A DNA stretch of 5,627 nt from an uncultured Labedella sp. (GTDB taxonomy: Bacteria; Actinomycetota; Actinomycetes; Actinomycetales; Microbacteriaceae), in contig CAKTZW010000158.1 in NCBI GenBank assembly GCA_934636065.1, positions 1-5,627 on the forward strand, read 5' to 3'. Below, piece by piece: positions 1 through 4,675 of this stretch. The notes under the pieces were generated by a model. The model worked only from the letters and a program-made list of their open reading frames with translations. It searched no databases and was not told the DNA's origin. Both the position numbers and the translations under genes were made by a program. How positions within the stretch are numbered: the first letter of the stretch is position 1; every line of letters begins with the position of its first letter.

Positions 1-1795
1 GAAGCAGAACTACTTCCGCCTCTACGAGAAGCTCTCCGGCATGACCGGTACGGCCGAGACGGAGGCCGCCGAGTTCATGTCCACCTACAAGCTCGGCGTC
101 GTCCCCATCCCGACCAACAAGCCGATGAAGCGCATCGACCAGTCCGACCTCGTCTACAAGAACGAGGAGTCGAAGTTCGCTCAGGTCGTCGAGGACATCG
201 TCGAGCGCCACGAGAACGGCCAGCCGGTCCTGGTGGGGACGACGAGCGTCGAGAAGAGCGAGTACCTCTCGCGGCTGCTCGCGAAGAAGGGCATCCGTCA
301 CGAGGTCCTCAACGCGAAGAACCACGCTCGCGAGGCCGCGATCGTGGCACAGGCGGGGCGTCTCGGTTCCGTCACGGTCGCCACCAACATGGCGGGACGC
401 GGCACCGACATCATGCTCGGGGGCAACGCCGAGTTCCTCGCCGTCCAGGAGATGAACCAGAAGGGCCTGTCGCCCACGGAGACGCCGGACGAGTACGAGG
501 CGGCGTGGGACGAGGTCTTCGACCGGGTCAAGGCCGAGGTCGAGGAGGAGGCCGAGAAGGTCCGCGACGCCGGAGGGCTCTACGTCCTCGGCACGGAGCG
601 CCACGAGTCGCGACGGATCGACAACCAGCTCCGCGGCCGGTCCGGTCGCCAGGGCGACCCCGGGGAGAGCCGCTTCTATCTCTCGCTCACCGACGACCTC
701 ATGCGGCTGTTCAACTCGGGCGCGGCCGAGAGCATCATGGGTCGTGGAGTGCCGGACGACGTCGCGATCGAGTCGAAGGTCGTGAGCCGGGCGATCCGCT
801 CCGCTCAGGGGCAGGTCGAGTCCCGCAACGCCGAGATCCGCAAGAACGTGCTCAAGTACGACGACGTCCTCAACCGTCAGCGCGAGGCGATTTACGCCGA
901 CCGCCGCCACATCCTCGAGGGCGACGACCTGCACGAGCGCACGCAGAAGTTCCTCGAAGGGGTCATCGACGAGGTGCTGGATCAGCACCTCGCGGAAGGC
1001 TCGAGCGAGGAATGGGATCTCGACGCGTTGTGGGTCGAACTCAAGACGCTCTACCCGATCGGCCTCACGATCGACGAGGTCGTCCAGGAGGCGTCGACGC
1101 GCGGCCGGTTGAACCGGGACTTCCTCCGCCGCGAGATCCTGTCGGACGCGAAGCTCGCCTACGAGCGCCGCGAGGAGCAGCTCGGATCCCCGGCCATGCG
1201 GGAGCTCGAGCGCCGCGTGGTGCTGCAGGTGATCGACCGCCGCTGGCGCGACCACCTCTACGAGATGGACTACCTCAAGGACGGCATCGGACTGCGGGCG
1301 ATGGCGCAGCGCGACCCGCTGGTCGAGTACCAGCGTGAGGGCTACGCCATGTTCCAGCAGATGATGGGCCAGATCCGCGAGGAGTCCGTGGGCTACCTCT
1401 TCAACCTCGAGGTCGAGGTCCGGAGCGCGGACGCCGGCGAGGTCGGCACGTCGATCTCGGCGAAGGGACTCGCACGACCCGAGGGCGAAGAGGACAAGCT
1501 CAGCTACTCCGCTGCCAACGAGGGCGGCGACGTCGAGGTGCGCAACCAGCGCGGTCAGATCGAGAAGAACGCGACCAACCGAGCGCGGCAGGCCGCGGCG
1601 AAGGCCGCGGCCGGATCGACGGCGACGGCGCAGCCGGCTCAACCCGCTGCTCGCCCGGGCCAGAAGCGGCAGCCGACGGGTCAGAAGTCGCAGCCGGCCG
1701 CTCGCGGGGCGTTCGGTCAGCAGCAGGACGGCGGCGCGGCCGGGGCTTCGGGCAACCGGGCCCAGCGCCGCGCGAACGACCGGAAGTCGAAGTAG
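1..1795 (+). CDS. secA: SecA preprotein translocase ATPase, C-terminal part (5' end outside window)
   Basis: SecA is the cytosolic motor that drives unfolded preproteins through the SecYEG membrane channel using ATP. The reading frame is already open at base 2, giving 597 residues; judged by usual SecA length, about 350 N-terminal residues, including the first nucleotide-binding motifs, lie upstream. Visible blocks in order: [19 protein letters not shown] at the left edge; the second helicase-like domain with [12 protein letters not shown] (377-412) and [14 protein letters not shown] (626-667), which holds the arginine-finger region; the [11 protein letters not shown] helix of the scaffold (about 854-886); and [20 protein letters not shown] (1244-1303) in the helical scaffold/two-helix-finger part. 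The last 100 or so residues are a Gln/Ala/Pro-rich linker ending in the basic tail [14 protein letters not shown]. No CxCxSGxxxxCH zinc-binding motif is present; mycobacterial SecA1 also lacks it and ends in a similar basic tail. Stop is TAG at 1793-1795. The family assignment is certain. Confidence 0.98.
   Translation, partial: KQNYFRLYEKLSGMTGTAETEAAEFMSTYKLGVVPIPTNKPMKRIDQSDLVYKNEESKFAQVVEDIVERHENGQPVLVGTTSVEKSEYLSRLLAKKGIRHEVLNAKNHAREAAIVAQAGRLGSVTVATNMAGRGTDIMLGGNAEFLAVQEMNQKGLSPTETPDEYEAAWDEVFDRVKAEVEEEAEKVRDAGGLYVLGTERHESRRIDNQLRGRSGRQGDPGESRFYLSLTDDLMRLFNSGAAESIMGRGVPDDVAIESKVVSRAIRSAQGQVESRNAEIRKNVLKYDDVLNRQREAIYADRRHILEGDDLHERTQKFLEGVIDEVLDQHLAEGSSEEWDLDALWVELKTLYPIGLTIDEVVQEASTRGRLNRDFLRREILSDAKLAYERREEQLGSPAMRELERRVVLQVIDRRWRDHLYEMDYLKDGIGLRAMAQRDPLVEYQREGYAMFQQMMGQIREESVGYLFNLEVEVRSADAGEVGTSISAKGLARPEGEEDKLSYSAANEGGDVEVRNQRGQIEKNATNRARQAAAKAAAGSTATAQPAQPAARPGQKRQPTGQKSQPAARGAFGQQQDGGAAGASGNRAQRRANDRKSK
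1657..1696 (+). repeat. Short in-frame tandem repeat in the SecA C-terminal linker
   Basis: Two 19-nt copies start at 1657 and 1678 and match at 16 of 19 positions. The 21-nt period is seven codons, so the repeat duplicates the peptide pattern GQK(R/S)QP within the disordered Gln/Pro/Ala-rich linker. It looks like a small slippage duplication that kept the reading frame and probably has no effect on SecA catalysis. Confidence 0.55.
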
Positions 1796-1816
1796 CCGCT
1801 CGTCGCGGAGGCAGGG

Positions 1817-1848
1817 GAGTGGGGCGGTCCGGTCGGGCCGCCCCACTC
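1817..1848. terminator. Bidirectional GC-rich hairpin between convergent genes
   Basis: The arm GAGTGGGGCGG (1817-1827) pairs perfectly with CCGCCCCACTC (1838-1848). Three further inner pairs (1828-1830 with 1835-1837, one of them G-T) leave a GGTC tetraloop. It lies 21 nt after the secA stop and 4 nt beyond the stop of the opposing gene, so it can end transcripts from both sides. There is no U-tract on either strand, which is common for actinobacterial terminators. Confidence 0.82.
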
Positions 1849-1852
1849 GCGT

Positions 1853-2341
1853 CTAGAGGACGTGGATCGCGACGGCGCGCCAGCGCCTGTCGACCCCCTC
1901 GAGGCGGATCGCGATGGCGCGGCTGCGTCGTCGCGAGTGCGCGACGACGACCCCCTCGACGACCCCGTCCCGCGGTGAGCTCGTGATGACGCTGCCGATC
2001 CGGAGGACGGGACGCGCGACGGGACTCCCCGACAGGGTTCGAGCGCGCTGTGCCAGGAGCGACCGCCGCAGGATGGTGCGGTAGACGTCCTCGCTCACCC
2101 ATCGCGCCAGTTGCTCGAGCTCGCGAGCTCCGGCGAGGACCTCGACGACGCACCGCGCGAGGTTCTCGAGCAGCGGCTCGGGCTCGGGCTGCTCCGACGT
2201 CGGTGTGGATTGGCGCCCGAAGAACCTGTCGATGTCGAAGGGCTCGGCGCGGCGCGGCCGCGACGGTCGCGGCGTCGCCGCATGGCCCGGCGACGTCTCG
2301 GAGTGGACGGCCGACGAACGTGCAGAGGACGAAGATGTCAT
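1853..2341 (-). CDS. Rv3235-family protein (unknown function)
   Basis: This is a 162-residue protein if it starts at the ATG at 2341-2339. The conserved core runs from about residue 37 to the end: FDIDRFFGRQ, then PEPLLENLARCVVEVLAGARE, LEQLARWVSEDVYRTI, a second half with VITSSPRDGVVEGVVV, and the terminal block AIRLEGVDRRWRAVAI. This layout is the signature of the Rv3235 family found beside secA in many actinobacteria, and its biochemical role is not known. No signal peptide or membrane helix is visible, so it is probably cytosolic. The first 35 residues are Ser/Pro/Arg-rich and unlikely to be folded. The frame stays open upstream to 2524, but that extension is Arg/Ser-rich with weaker third-position GC bias, so I prefer the internal ATG. 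A weak GGGA lies about 7 nt ahead of it. Family call is firm; the start is less certain. Confidence 0.85.
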   Translation of the reverse strand: MTSSSSARSSAVHSETSPGHAATPRPSRPRRAEPFDIDRFFGRQSTPTSEQPEPEPLLENLARCVVEVLAGARELEQLARWVSEDVYRTILRRSLLAQRARTLSGSPVARPVLRIGSVITSSPRDGVVEGVVVAHSRRRSRAIAIRLEGVDRRWRAVAIHVL

Positions 2342-2363
2342 TCGGGAATCCCGGTTTCCGGAA
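2341..2363. promoter_or_regulatory. Paired TTCsGGAA octamers at the start of the Rv3235-family gene
   Basis: TTCGGGAA (2341-2348) and the perfect palindrome TTCCGGAA (2356-2363) are spaced 15 nt apart, centre to centre. Between them CGGGA/TCCCG (2343-2347 and 2349-2353) forms another inverted repeat. The cluster covers the start codon and ribosome-binding zone of the minus-strand gene, where a repressor site or translation-blocking structure could sit. No regulator is recognised, and GC-rich DNA yields such palindromes by chance. Confidence 0.25.
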
Positions 2364-2984
2364 CGTTCGATCCGCGCCCGACCCGCGGCCGCTTCGGCGC
2401 GACGGGCGCGCCGGCGGACCGCTGACGACCCGATCCCGTGCAAGCGCGGCAGCCGCACCGATGCTGATGACCGGCCGGACCGACGGGATCGCGACACGGT
2501 GCGCGAAGCGGACCGGCCCCGCACGCCTCGAGACGAGGACGAGCGGCCCTGCCGCCGCGACTCGCGTCGCGTCCCGAAACGACCGCCTCCCGAAGGAGCC
2601 GTCGTCGCGAGGATCGGAGGTGGAGTGGATCAGGGTCGCGAGGACCGAACGTGTGACGTGCTGAAGAGACGTGTCCCCGCGATGCGAGGTCCGGTCGCTC
2701 GACGGGGTCGAGCCACCGGTGGCAGCGCCTCGCCCCCCAAATCGGCGCGCGTCTGCATCAACGATGCCCCCCGTTCGGGGGTATGTGGCCTCACGCTAGT
2801 GCATGAGCGGCTTCGCCCTGCCGAAGCCGCCGCTGGCCTGTGGAGAGAATACAAACCACGTCGGCAGTCGACAATGGTCCCCCCTCTCCCCGGATCGGGG
2901 GCCGCTCACAGACGGGCTGGGGAGAAGCGCCGCGGCGGCCCTGGGCGCTGGATACCCTGACCGGGGCGGAAGGGGACGTGGCCG
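2342..2984. other. 643-bp spacer without a supported gene
   Basis: This stretch lies between the divergently transcribed Rv3235-family gene (-) and the gene at 2985 (+). Open frames cross it on both strands but their translations are Arg/Ser/Thr/Pro-rich, with no recognisable motif and third-position GC clearly below that of the flanking genes. Bases 2715-2880 include more A/T than the surroundings (for example GAGAATACAAACC at 2843-2855). Two short hairpins are visible: CCCCC-GTTC-GGGGG (2768-2781) and CCCCG-GAT-CGGGG (2888-2900). It should hold promoters for both flanking genes. I see no tRNA, tmRNA, RNase P or SRP RNA signature. Confidence 0.5.
2953..2976 (+). promoter_or_regulatory. Candidate -10 element and ribosome-binding site for the gene at 2985
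   Basis: TACCCT (2953-2958) fits the loose actinobacterial -10 pattern TAnnnT. No clear -35 is present about 17 nt upstream. The purine run GGAAGGGGA (2968-2976) ends 8 nt before the ATG at 2985 and is a good Shine-Dalgarno sequence, which fixes that start. The ribosome-binding site is well supported; the -10 is only a suggestion. Confidence 0.45.
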
Positions 2985-3581
2985 ATGCGCTGGGACGACC
3001 TGTTCGACGACCTCGAGAGCCAGCTGGCGCACGAGCGCGACGCCGAGGAGCGCGACCAGCGTGCCGATGAGGAGCGTCGTCGAGTCGGACGCCTCCTGAT
3101 CCGCGAGCGCCTCGAGGCGTACGCGCTCGCTTCCCGGGCAGGCTCCACCCTCACTCTCGAGGTCTCGGGCGGAGAGCGGCTCGTCCTGCGCCCCACGACG
3201 GTGGGACGCGACTGGGTATCCGGGGAGACTGTCGTTGCCGGCAGCGGATCCCGTGGGTGCATCATCCCCATCGCCGCCGTGACGGGCGTGCTCGTGCCGA
3301 TCGGCGACGTCGCGCGAAGCCTCGCCTCGCCTCCGGCCGACGGACGGGGGCCACGCGTGTCGGACCGGATCGGACTCGCGTTCGTCCTCCGGGACCTCTG
3401 CCGCCGCCGCGTGACCGTGGAAGTGCACACGAACGGGGGCGTGCGGACGGGAACGATCGATCGCGTCGCGCGCGACCATCTCGATCTCGCCGTCCACGAG
3501 CTGGGTCAAGCGAGACGGCAGCGGAACGTCGCCCACATCCTGCTCGTGCCGTTCGACTCGATCCACCGGCTCACGCTCTAG
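2985..3581 (+). CDS. Conserved actinobacterial-type protein with coiled-coil N-terminus and two possible Sm-like folds
   Basis: This is a 198-residue protein whose function I do not recognise. Residues 1-46 start MRWDDLFDDLESQL and continue as a very charged Glu/Arg/Asp-rich helix, probably a coiled coil. Residues 54-103 are beta-rich: STLTLEVSGGERLVL, then RDWVSGE, then IIPIAAVTGVLV. Residues 127-139 look helical. Residues 141-196 repeat the same strand order: RRVTVEVHTNGGVRTGTI, RVARDHLDLAVHE, then HILLVPFDSIHRL. The pattern of a strand pair around 'nGG', a G-T-I-x-x-V turn, a D-x-L-x-L strand and a final strand ending in I-x-x-L resembles Sm/Hfq-like barrels; that is inference from pattern, not a family match. 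No signal peptide or membrane span is seen. Similar proteins, as I remember them, occur next to an HTH_17 gene in other Microbacteriaceae. The start is set by GGAAGGGGA 8 nt upstream. It converges on the HTH gene at 3922-3632. Confidence 0.85.
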   Translation: MRWDDLFDDLESQLAHERDAEERDQRADEERRRVGRLLIRERLEAYALASRAGSTLTLEVSGGERLVLRPTTVGRDWVSGETVVAGSGSRGCIIPIAAVTGVLVPIGDVARSLASPPADGRGPRVSDRIGLAFVLRDLCRRRVTVEVHTNGGVRTGTIDRVARDHLDLAVHELGQARRQRNVAHILLVPFDSIHRLTL

Positions 3582-3590
3582 CGGGTCGGT

Positions 3591-3627
3591 GCCACCGGCG
3601 TGCGGTCCTGGCGGACCTGCTGGTGGC
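3591..3627. terminator. Imperfect hairpin between convergent genes
   Basis: GCCACC (3591-3596) pairs with GGTGGC (3622-3627). Inside it GGTCC (3604-3608) pairs with GGACC (3613-3617) around a TGGC loop, and GC (3602-3603) can pair with GC (3619-3620). An internal loop separates the two stems. It fills most of the 50-bp gap between the stop at 3581 and the opposing stop at 3632, which is where a shared terminator is expected. There is no U-tract. Confidence 0.5.
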
Positions 3628-3631
3628 TCGG

Positions 3632-3922
3632 TCAGCCGTGCCGGATCGTGGCGGCCCCGCGGGAGCCCGTCCACTCGGCGATGCTCGCGTTCGCGATCTC
3701 ACGCCACAGGCCCATGCGACGGGTCTCCTCGTACTTGCCCTCGATGAAGACCTCGAGAGCCGAGCGCTCGATGCGCCACCGACCCGGACGACCGACCCGG
3801 ATCGCCGGCAGCTCGGCCGACCGGACCAGCTCGAGCACCTCCTCCGTGGAGATGTTGAGGATCTCCGACGCGTCTCCGACGGTCAGGAATCGACCGATCG
3901 AATCGGGGGATACGGCGTCCAT
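3632..3922 (-). CDS. HTH_17 / excisionase-type DNA-binding protein
   Basis: This is a 96-residue putative DNA-binding protein in the small excisionase/MerR-like HTH_17 family, to which BldC is related. After a 10-residue leader, RFLTVGDASEILNISTEEVLELVRSAELPAI (residues 11-41) forms the winged-helix HTH, and RVGRPGRWRIERSALEVFI (42-60) supplies the wing and closing helix; the G-R-P-G-R-W-R-I hairpin is typical. The KYEETR segment that follows is also usual in actinobacterial members. It has no catalytic or recombinase domain, and no integrase lies nearby, so it is more likely a regulator or nucleoid-associated protein than a phage excisionase. I chose the ATG at 3922-3920. Earlier in-frame ATGs (3973, 3955) would add an Arg-rich stretch containing two TTA codons, which are very rare in such genomes. 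It is divergent from the pilus-type genes with a 123-bp spacer, suggesting control of them, itself or both. Confidence 0.88.
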   Translation of the reverse strand: MDAVSPDSIGRFLTVGDASEILNISTEEVLELVRSAELPAIRVGRPGRWRIERSALEVFIEGKYEETRRMGLWREIANASIAEWTGSRGAATIRHG

Positions 3923-3926
3923 CACT

Positions 3927-3932
3927 AAAGTA
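3927..3932 (-). promoter_or_regulatory. Candidate -10 box for a leaderless HTH-gene transcript
   Basis: On the minus strand TACTTT reads from 3932 to 3927 and fits TAnnnT. Only four bases (AGTG) separate it from the ATG at 3922, so a start of transcription 6-8 nt downstream of the box would fall on or next to the start codon. No purine-rich Shine-Dalgarno precedes the ATG. Both points suggest a leaderless mRNA, a frequent arrangement in actinobacteria. No good -35 is present. Confidence 0.4.
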
Positions 3933-3955
3933 TGGAGCCGCCGGCGGCGCGCCAT
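3932..3955. promoter_or_regulatory. GC palindrome, possible operator in the divergent spacer
   Basis: GCCGCCGGCGGC (3937-3948) is a perfect 12-nt palindrome, flanked by ATGG (3932-3935) and its complement CCAT (3952-3955) with slightly unequal spacing. It lies just upstream of the candidate -10 of the HTH gene, where an autoregulatory operator might sit. Palindromes of pure G and C are common in DNA of this composition, so support is weak. Confidence 0.22.
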
Positions 3956-3961
3956 CCGGCA

Positions 3962-3970
3962 TGTGGATAA
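3962..3970 (-). promoter_or_regulatory. Perfect consensus DnaA box
   Basis: TTATCCACA reads 5'-3' on the minus strand (TGTGGATAA on plus). It equals the strongest classical DnaA-binding 9-mer. Six of its nine bases are A/T, so it is not expected by chance in a few kilobases at about 70% GC. It stands alone: no cluster of boxes or AT-rich unwinding element is present, so this is not an origin. A DnaA-responsive promoter element is possible. The overlapping TAACAT (3968-3973, plus strand) could be a -10 for the operon at 4046. Confidence 0.5.
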
Positions 3971-4045
3971 CATTCCGCGCCACTCTTACGCCCTTGGCAC
4001 GATGGCTCCCGGCGCGGCGGTCGCGTCGGGATGCGGGGGATCCGG

Positions 4046-4675
4046 ATGAGCGAGCACACGTCGAAGCGCCGGCGTCTGACGAGGGCCATCGACGTGCGGA
4101 CCGTCATCGGCGTCGCCCTCGTGCTCGGCTCCGTCACCGGAGTATGGGCGGTGGTGGCGTCGTCCGATCGGTCCGTTCCGGTCTACGCGGCCGGCTCGAC
4201 GATCGTCGCCGGCGACACCGTTTCTCCGGACGATCTCGTCGTGCGTCGTGTGTCCCTCGGCTCGGCCGACGAGCTCTACGCCTCCCCTGGTGCCGTCGCT
4301 CCCGGGAGCGTCGCGACCCGGACGGTCTTCGAGGGCGAGCTCGTGCCGGCCGAGGCCCTCGAACCCTCGGCCGATGTCGGTCGTGCCGCTGTCGTCGTGG
4401 ACGTCGGTCGGCACCTCCCCGACGGTGTCGCCGAGGGACGCACGGTCGACGTCTGGTCGTCGTCCGCCGGTCCGGAGGACGAGGACGCGCCGCCCTCCGT
4501 TCTGGTCTCCGGCGCCGTCGTCTCGCGCGTCGTCCAGGAGGACGGCCTCGTCGCCGGTGACCCCGAGGTCTCGGTCGAGCTCTCCGTTCCCGACGGGACG
4601 GTGGCCGTCCTCCTGGCGGCGACGGCTTCGGACGAGGCGCTCGCGCTCGTGCCCAGCACCGGGGGGACGGAATGA
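4046..4675 (+). CDS. SAF-domain, CpaB/RcpC-like pilus-assembly protein
   Basis: This is a 209-residue membrane-anchored protein. Residues 1-18 are basic (SEHTSKRRR), 19-38 form one hydrophobic helix (VIGVALVLGSVTGVWAVVAS), and the rest should lie outside the membrane. Residues 43-106 make a SAF domain: VPVYAAGSTIVAGDTVSPDDL, then VAPGSVATRTVFEGELVPAEAL, the pattern of CpaB and flagellar FlgA. Residues 113-205 are beta-rich (AVVVDVGRHLPDGVAEGRTVDVW ends the first part), as in the RcpC/CpaB C-terminal domain. In Tad/Flp pilus systems CpaB homologues act in the envelope part of the assembly machine; in Gram-positives without an outer membrane the exact job is unclear. It is shorter than Gram-negative CpaB. 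I place the start at 4046 because GGGGGA (4035-4040) sits 5 nt ahead; an ATG at 4031 has no such site. Its TGA overlaps the next ATG by 4 nt, indicating translational coupling. Confidence 0.88.
   Translation: MSEHTSKRRRLTRAIDVRTVIGVALVLGSVTGVWAVVASSDRSVPVYAAGSTIVAGDTVSPDDLVVRRVSLGSADELYASPGAVAPGSVATRTVFEGELVPAEALEPSADVGRAAVVVDVGRHLPDGVAEGRTVDVWSSSAGPEDEDAPPSVLVSGAVVSRVVQEDGLVAGDPEVSVELSVPDGTVAVLLAATASDEALALVPSTGGTE

Noticed and set aside
505..1338. 277-codon plus-strand open frame inside secA.
   Set aside because: It is an Arg/Gly/Pro-rich out-of-frame reading of the SecA coding sequence.
2335..2664. A possible small gene starting MSFGNPGFRN with AGAGGA upstream of its ATG.
   Set aside because: The ribosome-binding site is tempting, but the product is Arg/Ser/Thr-rich and has no recognisable motif. 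Its codon bias is weak and its start region is antisense to a firm gene.
2768..2900. Short hairpins at 2768-2781 and 2888-2900 as terminators or a riboswitch.
   Set aside because: The stems are only 5 bp, no gene ends nearby, and no known riboswitch core is recognisable. They are mentioned only as content of the spacer.
2205..2960. 251-codon plus-strand open frame across the long spacer.
   Set aside because: It is Arg/Asp/Pro-rich with no motif or hydrophobic core, overlaps the start of the Rv3235-family gene antisense, and its third-position GC is below that of the real genes.
2796..3674. 292-codon minus-strand open frame over the gene at 2985.
   Set aside because: It is antisense to the gene at 2985-3581, which has a better ribosome-binding site, a plausible fold pattern and stronger codon bias.
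3923..3973. Upstream starts for the HTH gene (ATG at 3973 or 3955).
   Set aside because: The added peptide is Arg-rich, has two TTA codons, and would cover the DnaA box and candidate promoter. The conserved domain begins only after 3922.
3994..4001. TTGGCACG, resembling the -24 half of a sigma-54 promoter.
   Set aside because: The matching -12 TTGC element is missing, and actinobacteria generally lack sigma-54.
4031..4045. ATG at 4031 as an earlier start for the SAF gene.
   Set aside because: It has no ribosome-binding site of its own, while GGGGGA at 4035-4040 is well placed for the ATG at 4046.
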